A DNA stretch of 64,000 nucleotides, from positions 1,736,001 to 1,800,000 of the forward strand of contig JAPFBL010000036.1 in NCBI GenBank assembly GCA_026182355.1, read 5' to 3'. Each line of letters begins with the position of its first letter. Position 1 is the first letter of the stretch. Origin of the DNA: Hermatobates lingyangjiaoensis (lineage: Eukaryota; Arthropoda; Insecta; Hemiptera; Hermatobatidae). The notes under the pieces were generated by a model. That model did not search any database. It was given only the letters and a program-made list of their open reading frames with translations, and was not told the origin of the DNA. Positions 13,396 to 25,240 of the stretch are shown here, in pieces. The translations under genes and the position numbers were made by a program.

Positions 13396-13583
13396 TTCTG
13401 GATATCGACGTAAGAGAAAAGTGAATAGTATTCTTCCAGATAGAGAGGCTGGCACAGTAATGTGATGAACATTCTTGTCTGGTAATAACCGAATGGGGTC
13501 ATGACAAGAGGTTTCCCTGTCGAATTCTGCGGTCCCAGAACAATAGCCCACGCCCGGGCCACCCCATTGTTTTCCATCAAAAC
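13396..13583 (-). CDS. candidate coding exon, minus-strand gene
   Basis: The minus strand has an acceptor ending ttattcagag and a strong donor (CCAGAA then GTAAGT). Read in the frame fixed by the upstream exon (19508-19635, which leaves one G; G+GT gives Gly) it is open for 62 codons and looks like real protein: FDGKQWGGPGVGYCSG near the start, SCHDPIRLLPDKN in the middle, LLRRYPE at the end. Two Cys and many Gly/Pro/charged residues contrast with the Lys/Asn/Ile-rich chance frames around it. It is GC-richer than its surroundings. A second frame is also open across it, so reading frame rests on phase. I do not recognise the family. Confidence 0.6.
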
Positions 13584-13705
13584 CTCTGAATAATCAATAC
13601 GGCACCCTTAACTTCTTAATCCTTCTTCCAACACCAATTAACTTCTTTCGGCGAATTGAAAATTACCCACTACTAAAATTCTCTACAATATATAACATAA
13701 TGAAT

Positions 13706-13742
13706 CTATTATTATTACTTTATATATATATATAAAGTAATA
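13706..13742. repeat. short TA-rich palindrome
   Basis: ATTACTTTA and its complement flank a run of TA dinucleotides. It sits directly beside the family C hammerhead-like repeat, as TA tracts do beside the hairpins at 33-36 kb. Confidence 0.6.
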
Positions 13743-13744
13743 AT

Positions 13745-13905
13745 ATATACTTTATATTCTGTGTGTGTAATTTTCACACAGAAAAGAGAAAAACATATAA
13801 AAGCATACACAAAAAAGACTTTCAACGATATTTCGACATTCGTCGTCATCGGGCAGAAGTAGTCCCTTTGAGTAGCTGAAGCTAACTCATTAATTAATTA
13901 ATATA
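13745..13905 (-). ncRNA. family C hammerhead-like repeat, copy 1
   Basis: On the minus strand, 13856-13816 gives CCGATGA (CUGAUGA with one change), a stem-loop CGAC/GUCG and GAAA followed by TATC. The flanking text (agagaaaaacata, then a CATAC word) is shared with the second copy at 33500-33612, which confirms it as a dispersed unit. Only one arm is present here. The core change at U4 makes activity unlikely. Confidence 0.5.
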
Positions 13906-15600
13906 TAATTAATAAATATACATATATTAATAATCAAAATTTTCAAGAACCGGTCAGGATTCCAGGCTTTAATCAAACTTTAAATACCTATGAGTCAATT
14001 GTATTAGAATTAGACAATATATTACAATACATTAGAAATAAACAGGACATACATAAAAAATATAATAAAGTTAAGAATTAATCATAATAAAAAAAAATTA
14101 ATTAATTAAAATGCATATACAGAAATAAATAAAAGAAATAGCAATATATGTTATAATAGATAAAAAAGAATAAAGAATAAATAGATAGTTTGAAGAAATT
14201 ATTATCTCTTCAAATTTAGAGCAGTTGCACTATCCACATTCAGCAACCAGATACGGACTTCCCACGAAACCCGCAGAGTGACATCTTTGCTGTCGAAAGG
14301 TTTTTGACGCTGAATTAATAGTCTAAAGCACTATTAAACAATCGTTTAAGGGGAGCACGGATTTCTTAGCAAGGATGACCACGGAAAAATGAAAGTGGAT
14401 GTTGACGAAAGCTTCATTCCGTTTATACGAAGGCTAACATAGTAGATATCTGGCCTGCGTTGAACAAATCACGTTATTATTAATCTATCCGATAACAAAA
14501 GAACAGTATAATCGCTGTAGTCAATAGTCTCAAGGGAAGTTGGTCATCGGACGTAGGAAAGAGAAAGATTTCTCCAGGGAGTTCGACAGAGCCGCATTAT
14601 CACAAGCCATCTGGAAGACATCTCTCACCTATCTCTATCTATCTTCTATCATCTATCTTCACCTTCTTTTTCCCAATGACGAACACCGTAAAAAATATTG
14701 ACTACAGTAACCATATTCATCTTTGTTCCCTGCGGTAATTTTCAGTTTTGCTACAAGTCTCTTTGGATCATTTTGATATTCAAAGATATGAAATAATTTT
14801 TAAATAAATACCGTTACTTTATAAATCTGAAAAATCTATCACATAATAACATTGATAACGTAAAGGTGATAAATTCAGGAATGATATCCAAGGACAGTAG
14901 GTATACATATTTTATGATATTTAAAGTAATTCCATTGAAAAAGGAAGACATTGAAGAAAATCTTATTGACTTCTGTTTTATAAAATGGATATTCCAGAAA
15001 GAGTAACAATTGGATGCAATTTTTCAGTCATAAAAATATAGTTTTCACAAACTCTTTTCTATCTTACCCTGTTTCTTTTAATGTTGCTAAGATTACCTAA
15101 CGTCATTTAACTATCAACTAGAGTGAGTCATGACTACTCCATAGCTACTGGTTATTAAGACAACAAAATGAGATGTATTGTTTTCTTTAAAGTTTATCTT
15201 ATTGGAAAGATTATTACTAGCAGTTGGCACGATCAATAAACATCATAGCTAATAGAATCTGTATCCATTTGAAAAAAAAATGTACATTACATTTATTGTA
15301 AGTAAGCAACACAATTGAAGCCTCATACAACAGAAAGAAATGATATAATTAAAATTGAAGTAACAGCTTTCCAAGAAATGTTGAAATCTTGAATAAATAG
15401 ATACAAATAAAGAAATAAAGTGGCAGGATATTTTTTTTAAATAGCAAACTGCATTGTGTACATAATCTTCCAATCACTTACATTTGCAATACTGTTTGAT
15501 TGACTATTATCTTTCTCTGAGTTAAGAATAAATGTTATATTATAATTAAAGCTTACTACTTTTATTCATATTCAAAAATAGGCTTAGATTGTAAAATAAA
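13906..15600. other. AT-rich, no recognised gene
   Basis: A moderately GC-richer stretch at 14220-14680 has no protein-like frame that I recognise and may belong to an unidentified repeat. A minus-strand microexon-like segment at 15474-15508 was considered and rejected. Confidence 0.35.
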
Positions 15601-15700
15601 ATTAAGGAGGCCTAGAAAGGAAATTCGAAACGTCTTGATACTTCGGGCGAAAATTGTTTTTCGAATGTAATCCTCTTCTTCAGCAATTGTGCCACCTGAC
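15601..15700. ncRNA. decayed hammerhead-like inverted repeat
   Basis: The minus strand (about 15685-15645) reads GCTGAAGAAGAG, a short loop, and ATTCGAAAAAC, that is CUGANGA then a weak stem then GAAA. The plus strand (15609-15640) reads GGAAATTCGAAACGTCTTG with only a remnant of the first box. The arrangement mirrors the other hairpins but is degraded on both arms. Confidence 0.4.
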
Positions 15701-17870
15701 CAAGCCACTTTTCTCAACTTTCTATCAATCACTATTTTTGTTTTCTTATTTCATAAGTATTTGTATCATTGCTAATTTTCTGCTGTTATGTAGATTTTTG
15801 AGAAAGATTTAAAATAAAATCAATACCTTTTGATTTGAGCTTGATATAATAGTGCTATCGTTATGATATGTAGAGGTAAGATCCTGTTCAGTGGTCATAT
15901 CCACAGTAACGTTCATGGTTAAGAAGTGGACAGGTTAAAAAACCTCGGCATATGTAAAGTTTTTCATATACAAAAGAACAAGTTAGACCCTATTAACTAC
16001 GAACGTTGGAAAGAAAAACCTATGACAAGCACGGTAAAATTTACAAGAAGTAAAAAAAAACCACTAAAATTATCATCTAAACAATTATAGTAGTTTAAAT
16101 TACATATAAATTTAGTTATTAAAAACAGAATAAAACATTATCATCTAAAAATAGAATCCTTATGTTCCTTAATTGATAAATCACTGTATTGAAAATGGAA
16201 AAAAGGTTTTGTATGCAACCCAAAGGTAATTAGTGTTTTTTTTTATCAAGGGCAAATGTCCCAGTTTCGTTGGCACCCCTATGTGCTCGTTAGGCAGGTG
16301 TTTTGCGTTAACAATGTGCAAATACGAGACTCTCTAACACTGCGACATATTTGCTTAATATTTAGACTAATATAACAAACATAGCAAATGTTTCAAATTT
16401 CATTATATTTCATCAGCTTGGTAATGAATCAAACATTGCTAAATGGTTGATACAATTAATTCATGTAAAACTGTAGGCGTAATAGCGTGTTTATATTAAA
16501 TAGAAAACGCAGGAATAAGGAAATATTTAATGAATTTATATAAAAAAAAAACAACAAACAAATATTATCCACCGGAAAAGTCTTAAGTATCAAAAGTCAA
16601 TATTCTAAATTCAAAAAGAATGAGCAGAACAATATCTTGCAGTCGAATTCTGACACACATCTCACAACTAATAAAATCTAATGAGTTAGAGACAGTGTCA
16701 TTTCACTCCTTTTTTTTCGTCGTTTGATTAATACTAACAATGCAATTCTAGATGTGGAGTTAAGGTAAACCAGCTAAAATGATTAATGGTGATCTTTATC
16801 AGATCGTGATTTGATAAAAAAAGTATTTTGATGTCAATATATTATGTCAACTCATGTGTCAAAGAGACACATAATAGAAAATCTGTAATAAATCATCATC
16901 TATTCAATAATGTTTTCATTATAGCTTCAAAGTATAGTTACTTGGTTAGTAAATACAAAAATAAGAAACACAATTACATATAGAAGTTCTCAAAAGTAAA
17001 ATAAGTACACATAATAGTTTGAATCACGGAATGGTAATAAATGTAATTTGATGGTGATAACTTAAACTGTTTAAAGAATGTTAACCATTGAAAATAATTT
17101 GGATTTATCAAAGCTGTAATATCTAAATGATAAATATCTAATCATATTTTAGTATGAATGTAATAATAATGAGACAATATAATTGGATCAAATATAACGA
17201 TTTTTAGAAACATAAAAAGATGTAGATTAAACAAATGGAGGGTAGTTTATTCTGATATTAGATTATTGGAATACTTACTCGAAAGAATTCACCTTACAAT
17301 TTTATAACAAAGGACCCTCTTCTATGAACTCTATTTATTTAATTATACCTAACTTGCAATCTTCGTTTTTGCTTTTTATGCAACAATTCACTTGGAAGTA
17401 AACTAAAACATGCTGGGGACAAAAAGGGTCTGCGGTTCGGAGCTAAGCTCTCATTACGTTACTTTGAAACCAAAACGGAATACCAAATTAAATTTCTTCA
17501 AATCAGTAATTATTACTGATAATAATATCAGGAAATATTATTACTTACTTTCGTATATATGTATAAATTACGGAAATAAAAGAAACTAATAATAATTTAT
17601 ATTATTAATATGGCAAAGCGTCATACTAACCTCAGTGGTAATAATAAAATGCATGTATTTAACTAATAATAACTTGGAGCTCCAAAATCATTATAAATAT
17701 ATAGTATATTATTCTTTATTCAAAGAAACATAAATGATTGAAGCATTAACGTCAACAGGAGTACAAGAAAAAGAGTAAACTTATAAAATATGGAAAAAAG
17801 TAGAAAAACAGGTGAATCATTATTAACACAAAAAAGAAGCTGTAGTGGTAGTTTTGCAGGCCTGCATGAT
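15701..17870. other. AT-rich, nothing recognised
   Basis: No domain, RNA gene or repeat family was recognised. Confidence 0.4.
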
Positions 17871-17876
17871 AAGTTA

Positions 17877-18420
17877 TCAGAACAAAGTAGATTTTACACA
17901 TTTTCCTATATTGTGAAGCTGTAATTCTTTTGGTAGAGATGAAAGTAAATTTTTTCTGTAGAGGAAACTGAAGATGTGATTATTAGTAAATTTAAGATAG
18001 ACGAAAAGAGTGAAAATGATGAAGAAAACATGAATGATTTCGGTCATGTGCCAGATAGAAAGAGCTAGTAAATTGAAAATGATGGGAACAAACCTGAGAG
18101 AATGTTTGGATAGGTAAAAGGGGTAGAGGGGAATGATATCGGAAAATATGGCATGGTGACGGGAAGATGAATCGGATATGGGGACGGGGAAGAGTTGATG
18201 AGAAGAGAGGACAGTTAGAGAAGAGCAGAGATAGAGCAGTCCATCTGCGAGTGAGAGGTACAATGGAGTGAGAGAGCAGTGACAGACAAGAGCATCCTGG
18301 CAAATATCTGGACGTGCGTCCACTGCCGACGTAATCGCCTTGCCATACATTAACCAACACCCATTAGAGAACATTCACTGCACACCCTCTGTGCTCGCCA
18401 CTACTGCGCCTTGCTTGCCT
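17877..18420. other. purine/pyrimidine-skewed segment with GC-rich edge
   Basis: Between about 18110 and 18260 the plus strand is almost all purine, and a GC-rich edge follows to about 18415. The 165-codon minus-strand frame across it (17877-18374) reflects this skew: a second frame is open over much of the same DNA and the product is low-complexity Ser/Leu/Phe. I do not call it a gene. Segments of similar make-up occur at 42740-42960 and 52750-52965, which hints at a repeat family. Confidence 0.4.
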
Positions 18421-19507
18421 CTGAATTACTCAATATGTCCTTGCTGAAAAGGGTAACAGTTTATAAAAAAAAACCGTTTGTTCATTATTTGATCTATAAT
18501 AAATTATTTAGGTAAAATAAGTAAGTCATATTCACTAAGGTATGTCACACAGTATTATGACCAAGTTAACTCATTAACATGGGAGCTGCTGCTAAAAAAA
18601 GATGGTAACCCTAATTTTCTTGAGGACATTATTCTTAAATTACTGCGTTCTACTCGTACATACTCAATATTTCACAAGAATGATAAAAGGCAGAAAAAAG
18701 TGAAAATAATGTCAGGAAACTGCAATTGTATAACCATATCTGTTCATAGATTCTTAACTATTTTCCCTTTTCCGTTCATTCGTTATAAACTAACACATCT
18801 AATAATGAAAAAAATTTGAATTGCCCTACATACAATTTGCTATAAGTAGAAATTAACATGAAACTTGATAATAACCAAGTAATGTTTTGTTTTTATTTTA
18901 ATATGGCTGTAGTATAGATGTAAATCAAACATATGCTAACTATTATCAAAATCATATTAGATCAATTTAATTATTTTATTTGTTTTAATGTGGCTGTCTA
19001 TACCCATTTCATTAGTAATAATAAAACTTAAAACCATTGATTTAGGAGGATCTGACATTTTATAGTATTGCTACAATAATTATTAATCTGACGGAATGCA
19101 TCTCATTTGATTCGTGAGCATCGCTGCTATATTAGTTTCATTTTCTTATATTTAAAATTAACTTTAAATGTTACATATGTTCTTCCTCATTGGACACCAT
19201 AGTTGTCCACAGAGAAGTATCCCTCACTTCTCTTGGTCATGGTTATGATTTGTAAAAGTCTTTGATGTCTCATAGGCAATCCTTCGTATTCATTCAGAAT
19301 TAATCCAACGTTCCAAAGCTTCTTCGATATAGAGTCGGTATCATTAGTATAAAGTTAATTGGAGTTTGCATAATTTAAGTAAAAAAAAAAGAACAATGTC
19401 AGACATATTTTAAAATTCTTAATATCAAGATTTATCAATTTCCATCAAATATATATTCCGTTGAGATGAGCTTCTTAGCCTTAAATAGATCTTGTTTTTC
19501 TAGTCAC
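18421..19507. other. AT-rich, nothing recognised
   Basis: No recognisable feature. It would be intron if the exons at 19508-19635 and 13396-13583 belong together. Confidence 0.4.
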
Positions 19508-19635
19508 CTTTTTTTCTTCTTTCCTTTTCCTCAGCTGTATCCTTACGAAAGTTGAGGTTTTTCGGGTAGAAAAGCTCCATGCCAAAGATGCTTTGTGCAT
19601 CATTTTCAAGTATTTCCTCGTGTTCAGGTACCCAC
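19508..19635 (-). CDS. candidate coding exon, minus-strand gene
   Basis: Acceptor tttactctcag and donor AAAAAG then GTGACT bound a 128-nt segment open in the frame W-V-P-E-H-E-E-I-L-E, continuing through FGMELFYPKNLNFRKD to a basic/acidic tail EEKERRKK. It takes one nucleotide to complete a codon at its start and leaves one G, which matches the start of 13396-13583. The translation is charged and varied, unlike chance frames here. The opposite strand also has an acceptor-like run (the tttccttttcctcag at 19520-19534) and a short open frame, so strand is not absolute. Family unknown. Confidence 0.58.
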
Positions 19636-19990
19636 CTGAGAGTAAACTTATTTTTACTGACTATACTATTAATTTCTTACCAATCAGTATATCAGACAAG
19701 AACCACTTGGAATCATAAAGCTTTCAATAGAGGTGATCATTTGTGATCACTTTGACTAGCTGGTAGAATATCCTATAATGTATAGTATATCTGACAACTA
19801 TGTCTAAAAGTATATAAACGTTTAATGTTCCATTTTATTAAATGTTATCTCTCATAGAGGAATTTCTACTTCCTACCAATATCAATAATCTAACATTTTT
19901 TTTGTTGAGAAAAAGTATCCAAAAGAAAAATGTTTAATAACTTTTCGATGGTAAATGTAGTGCAGGTCGTCTATATATCGCTTCCTGTAC

Positions 19991-20053
19991 ATGAAGATTT
20001 TATAAGCATTCTTAAGTAGATTTCTGATCCCAAAGCGAATATCACTTTGGAAG
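19991..20053 (-). CDS. weak candidate exon (or element remnant)
   Basis: Acceptor tgtttcttttgaag and a donor AT then GTACAG enclose 20 codons (FQSDIRFGIRNLLKNAYKIF). Its final AT would join the G of the exon at 19635 to give Met. However, the same frame stays open beyond the donor through FMYRKRYIDDLHYIYH and, across one stop, upstream through DPSQDTNKCFF. That pattern fits a decayed mobile-element frame just as well, and a PLE-like remnant lies next to it. Confidence 0.25.
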
Positions 20054-20199
20054 CTTCAAAAGAAACACTTATTTGTATCCTGAGAAGGATCTATTTTTGG
20101 GGTAAACCTAAATAGTTGATTATCTTTATTATTAATTCATATTAACAAATTTGTTTACTTAAAATTTTTTAATTTTTTATTTATTCTTTATACTAAATT

Positions 20200-20585
20200 T
20201 TAGTTTTATTTTAATTGTCTTCGTTATAGTTATTTTTTTCTAATCTCTTCTCCCTGTGTAAGTTTGCTACACTGATAGAGTGCCTTTTAAATGAGATCAA
20301 GTTCAGTCCTCCCTTGTCTTCGGAGTGTCTCAGATCTTTCTACTTGTCGACTAGACAGTCAAAATATAGTAGTGAGTTTTTCTGATCTCATGTATACGTT
20401 TTCTTTCTGTTAATTTTGATCTTATTGTCTAAATCAGAATAAACAATTCAGAAATATGACTAAGATCTTTCAACCAAAACAATGATCTTTGTCAAAGTCT
20501 CGGTAATAGTGATAAGTGACGAAGATCACTTGTTTTTGGTTGAAAGATCTTAGTGACATTTCTAAATTTTTTACTTCGGTTTTGA
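20200..20585 (-). repeat. family A inverted repeat with possible PLE 5' remnant
   Basis: Two family A arms meet near 20507. The left arm (20458-20500) and right arm (20514-20556) each carry the GGTTGAAAGATCTTAGT word on opposite strands. The first box is altered (GTGACGA on the right), while stem II keeps pairing through changed bases (ATCA with TGGT). On the minus strand about 100 bp further on (20350-20200), a frame with SETLRRQGRTELDLI resembles the start of a PLE protein, but this is a weak match. Confidence 0.5.
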
Positions 20586-22513
20586 CGTTCATTTTTATTT
20601 CATATGCTTAATATGAAATCATATTGTATATAAAATGGTAGCACAGTTTCTTATCAATCTGCAGTACATCTTTCATTGAAAGTACTGCTGTCTCGTAACT
20701 AGCCTTTCCTTCTTCTCAGTTTCTTATTATAAGGTGACGATTTGAACAAGAGGATCAATACTGAAAACAAGTGACTAGGAGTTGAACTCCCCTTAAGTAT
20801 ATTGCAGTTATCTATTTCACATTATCATATAAAATTCATTTTATGACAACACGAAATTCGATATTTGCATGTTCTAAGTTGACTTAAGACTCTAGACACA
20901 AATATTATTCAGTTCGAAAATTACCTTTAGTATGCTTCTTATAAAAGCTCAATAACAGAAGGTTCTTTTCTTAATTAAGAACTATCAAATTTCGTTAAGA
21001 TCTGTTTACTCAAACACGAACAGAAATCACTGTTAAATAAGAAATATTTAATATCGATTCAGGGTCACTGAAAAGAATAAATTAGTTAAAATCTTAAGGC
21101 AGATTTTTATCATCATTGCCTTGTAGATGTTCCATACTTGGAGTAATATGAAAATAAATAAGTAACGTCACATTCTATATCGATAAGAAATGCTTTAACT
21201 ATATTTATATTTAAAATAATATTTTTAAATTATTGCGCTTTTTAAGGTTTTTAGCAGGTAATATTTGCTGCTTAGAAAATTTTTATAAGTGTTCACCTTA
21301 TTACCTTAAGAAAATTTACTGCTAAGTTATACTTATTGTGTTGAACAACAATCAGTTGTTTTTAAATATGTTAATAGTTATAGCTGAAAATAATAAGAGA
21401 ACTTTTGTAAGTTTTGATGGGTTGGTGATCTACACAAATAAAACAGAAGCGCTTTTGGCACTTCGCAAAAAATATGTCAATTAATCGGCCATACACATTA
21501 TCGGATAACATGAGCGTGAATTAAACAAGAGTTTTCTATTCCATATGTTTTTGGCACAAGTTTAATGGAGCTGACCATACTTCCTGACTGTGACCAAGCA
21601 ATCTGAATTACCAGGTAAACACATCATTCTGTCAACAATTTTTTTGGAAGAAAGAATATATTAAGTAATTAAATATGACATAACTTTATTTACAAAAAGA
21701 TATAATGTCTTTAAAACCTAATCAGAATGGCTTTCTAAATCTACAGAGAACTCCACTATATGTAGGCCGTAAAGAATACTGACGGTTCCAGAGGAGAAAG
21801 ATGTCAAGAATACATTAGGCAGAAAAAGCCAATAGTAAAATTGAAGCAAATTTAAAAAAAAAATCATATATGAATTATCATGACTTGTTGGTATTTTAGA
21901 GGAAAGTATTGGCAGTTAGGGCTGGCTTGGTAACCTTGCGGGGAGTCACGTTCAGCCTATAAACATTGCTAGTCCCCTGTGCTTAAGGCTTCCACACTGC
22001 CCATCAACGCCATTCTCATTTACAATTAGAAATTTGTATAACCCTTCCTTTTCGCCTAGGTAACACTCCCTATAATTTTTCTTTAAAACATAATTTTTTC
22101 TGACACCTGGAAAATGTCTTCCATAAGCAGATTCTTAAACTCATAATGTTACAAAACATAATAAAACTTGAATCAGAGAAACATTTATTACTATTTTTTT
22201 TAATCGAAAAGTATAAAACTATTAACAATATTTTCAAATAGTTTAATCTTTATATATAAAATAGAAAAAAAAAGACTCTAAATAAATGGAATCTTTGATA
22301 TGGGGATATGAATCCATGAAGTGTAATCACAATTGAAAGGCTTGATTCATTCGAAGACGCATTTCTCTACGTTACTGTAACCCTTGTGTTTTCAATGTCA
22401 ATTAAATAAGCAACAAACTTAATGAATCAGATCAATAAGTCTGATTGATTTGAAATGTCTGCATTAAATAGTATATAAAGGTATTACATAGTATTTTGTT
22501 AATTTTTGCTTAC
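20586..22513. other. AT-rich, probable intron, one exon-like segment
   Basis: At about 21015-21071 on the minus strand there is an excellent acceptor (attcttttcag) followed by DPESILNISYLT. I could not find a donor and phase that connect it to neighbours, so it is not called. Another GC-richer patch at 21905-22030 has no recognised content. Confidence 0.35.
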
Positions 22514-22593
22514 CTGGAAGACCTTAAGATGTGTAGGAATATTAAGTTTCTCAAGGAAGGGAATTTCCAAAGGCTGGATTAATTTGAAGGAAA
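22514..22593 (-). CDS. candidate coding exon, minus strand
   Basis: A branch-point-like TTACTAACC lies 11 nt before an acceptor (aatttcatag), and the donor is strong (TTCCAG then GTAAGC). Only one of three frames is open: 26 codons, beginning SFKLIQPLEIPFLEK and ending HLKVFQ, needing one nucleotide from upstream and ending in phase 0. The candidate microexon at 25764-25797 leaves one G, which fits. Family unknown. It is not phase-compatible with 19991-20053 or 19508-19635 directly, so another exon would be needed between. Confidence 0.5.
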
Positions 22594-23240
22594 CTATGAA
22601 ATTGGTTAGTAAACTTCCAGGTCTTAACTTGACTGTGTAGAACAGCGAATGTAAATTTCATTTACATAATCCTGCGGTTGAATTCCTCCTAAATTCATGG
22701 AGGTAAGTCTTCAAGTCATAACAATAGAATGCAGAGCTGCACTTTAAAATGGAATTATTCCTGTTTTTATTTAGAAGTCGAATTAAGATAATTTTTGTGT
22801 AAGTTTTGAGCAAAGGGTAGGCAACATTAATAAATAAACAAAACAATTTATCACTCTAAGAAACCGAGGTTCCCTTTACAGGGAAAGATAATCTTACACT
22901 GGAATTTACAACTAACTGCTTCTTTATGTTCCATAGTTTTTTTTTAATACAACCGAAAACGATTTTTGAAAATATGTAATTAATTTTATTCTCTTAAAAC
23001 AAACTTATTTGTTCATCCAGTATCAAGGTATCTAAAAAAATTTCAAATTTTCATTTCAATAGAAGACAGTACAAACTTGACAATATCCATTTGAAAAAAA
23101 ATTATTCATCTAAAGAGGAGAGGGGAGATTTTCTTGTTTGATTTGAACCCTTGGGTTGATCGACATGAAATGACGACGCTATGCAACTTTCGCTGCCATG
23201 TTGAATTCAAAAGGATTCATAAGAATTTGATTCAGATAAC
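22594..23240. other. AT-rich, nothing recognised
   Basis: No recognised feature; possible intron of a minus-strand gene. Confidence 0.35.
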
Positions 23241-23255
23241 TGTTGCCTTGTGTTC

Positions 23256-23310
23256 AGTGTGAATTAGTACCGAAACGATGTCATTCTCTAGTTTACTCAA
23301 CGATATTGAT
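23256..23310 (+). CDS. possible first exon of a plus-strand gene
   Basis: TTCAGTG at 23253-23259 matches an arthropod initiator. ATG at 23278 opens MSFSSLLNDID, which ends at a consensus donor (GAT then GTAAGT) at 23310. The preceding 100 bp is relatively CpG-rich for this window. Alternatively the TTCAG is a splice acceptor, since a pyrimidine run precedes it. No following plus-strand exon was identified with confidence, so this stays tentative. Confidence 0.28.
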
Positions 23311-25076
23311 GTAAGTGTTGAGTCGATTTAACGGTTAGATGAGAGCTGCTTATTTTACAGGTTTTATGATAGAAGTCATATAAAATGATGCATTATGTTT
23401 TATGCTTGAAGGAGGGTGCCTAGTTCATGGAGCAACAGAAATATTAATCTTCAGCTAGAATTTGAGCATGTGCATGGGTTGAGTAAATCGGGCCTTCACA
23501 CTGCAGTTAGCTTACAGCCTTTGACCTCTCCAATAAGGAATGCAGTTCTGTTAGTTGGGCCTTAGAAGTCTTCTGCTAATCCAAACTGAAGTACTTAACT
23601 TATCAAGTCTTTCGGGTACAAGAATGAACGAAAACTCGACACTAATACAATTATCTTCTCAGGCCCCTTTGACAGCCAGTTCACATAATACCAATGAGGC
23701 AATCTCAACTGGAGATTTGAAAATATCCACTAGTCTTATACCTCTGTGTCTAATGAAATTTAGCACAATCTAAAAAAAAAAAGGAGCAATAAGTCCGTTC
23801 AAATATCCAACGTTTTGTATATTTCCTTTTAAGTTATCATTTTTAATTTTTGTTTTCCTTTAAGCTTCTAAACCTTAAATGAAGGGTTTTAAAAATAATG
23901 CAACACAACATTTTGGGTTAAAATAAAAAAAGTTTTAAATACTATTTGTGCTCATATATGTTTAAAATATTTTGAAATAAAATCGCAAAATCACAAACAG
24001 AAAATTGAGACAGGAAAACAAAAACTTATTTGAATTTTTCAATAACCGTTGTCATAAGGAAGGTGAAGTGAGCCCGTTCGGAAGACAGTCCAACCTTATA
24101 TTAGTTTAACACATTAAATTAAAATAAATCAAATATCAAATAAATTAATATCAAACATTTAAATGGTAATTTAAATTAATGAGAGAAAAGAAAGCATTTT
24201 TTTTTATATTCTACACAGAATAATGAATCGCATATAAACAATAATTTAAATAAAATAATTGTGTTTACTTTTGAAAACTTTAAGCCAAAAGTTTTGTTGT
24301 TAATATTTCTGTTGACAGTTGTAAGTCATTAATTAAGAACCTTGATGTTCAAATAGCTTCCATACCAAACCAGATGCTTTACGTTCCTTCTAAATTTAGT
24401 ACTTAATATTTTGTGAAAATGCTTATAAATCATTATTCATGGTTGCAGTTTTAAATGTAATATCAGTATCCTCATTAAGATCACTTATCTTTGGTAAAAT
24501 GTCTAAATAGGAAGTAGATGATATAAATTGTAGGTATTGACGTACAGAAACTATCACATTTTGCTATGAGGATAAAAATACTAATTGACATTTATACCAG
24601 TAATGTTGATAGTGAGTGCTTATTTCTGTCTTTTTATCCCTACCATTATTCTTAAAAATTTAAATTTAATCAAAGAGAATTAATGAAAAATACAAGGAAT
24701 CTGATTAAGGAATGAATAATCAACAATACATGTATTTTACTATAATAAGGCGCAGATATCTCTGAGTAATAACGTTTTTTATACATTTTTTTTAAATCCC
24801 CAAATGCTTGCTCAAATGCCTCAAATGAGTCAGTTTTTCATTCCTACCCAATAATACTAAGGCTACAAACTATGACACTTATAACAAGGGAAATATGTTT
24901 TCACTTCAAATATCATGTTGAAGAAGGATTATTTGGAGAGAAGCTAGGAGAGAACAATGGGAGGGTGATGCCGAGTCGTGACCAGAGGTCAGCGAACCCG
25001 GGCCAGCGCACCATAAAACACGAGCAGTGGGCATCACACGGTTCACCGACCACGTGCTACGCCCTAATAGATTCAC
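23311..25076. other. mostly AT-rich; unexplained frame with oligo-A end
   Basis: A plus-strand frame at about 23405-23560 (containing NLQLEFEHVHGLSKSG) and a second at 23555-23773 end next to an A11 run at 23772-23784. This could be a retroposed fragment, but I recognise neither its source nor target duplications. Confidence 0.3.
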
Positions 25077-25240
25077 CTGACTGGCGACCGGAAGCACCGC
25101 CAGCCTTTGTCCACGATCAACCAGCGTACCAAGAAAAAGTTGCCAACTCTCCAGAGAGAAGCTCTGGAACCATGCCTCGCCTCAGACATCTTAGCCACCA
25201 GTCGAGCGTCGCTACTTAAATGAACCACACAGCCAGTACA
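25077..25240 (-). CDS. possible start exon and CpG-rich promoter patch
   Basis: 24950-25240 is far GC-richer than the rest of the window and has many CpGs. On the minus strand ATG at 25189 opens MSEARHGSRASLWR and continues in frame for 37 codons to a donor (GTCAG then GTGAAT) at 25077, leaving two nucleotides. A hydrophobic run (VGNFFLVRWLIV) lies in the middle. The plus strand also has a 115-codon frame here (24872-25219), so composition alone can explain open frames. Promoter or first exon is inference; a foreign GC-rich repeat is the alternative. Confidence 0.33.

Noticed and set aside
15474..15508. 35-nt minus-strand microexon (cttaactcag to GTAAGT)
   Set aside because: Its phases do not fit between the 19.6-kb and 13.6-kb candidate exons and it is too short to stand alone.
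17877..18374. 165-codon minus-strand frame as a gene
   Set aside because: Pyrimidine skew keeps two frames open at once; the product is low-complexity.
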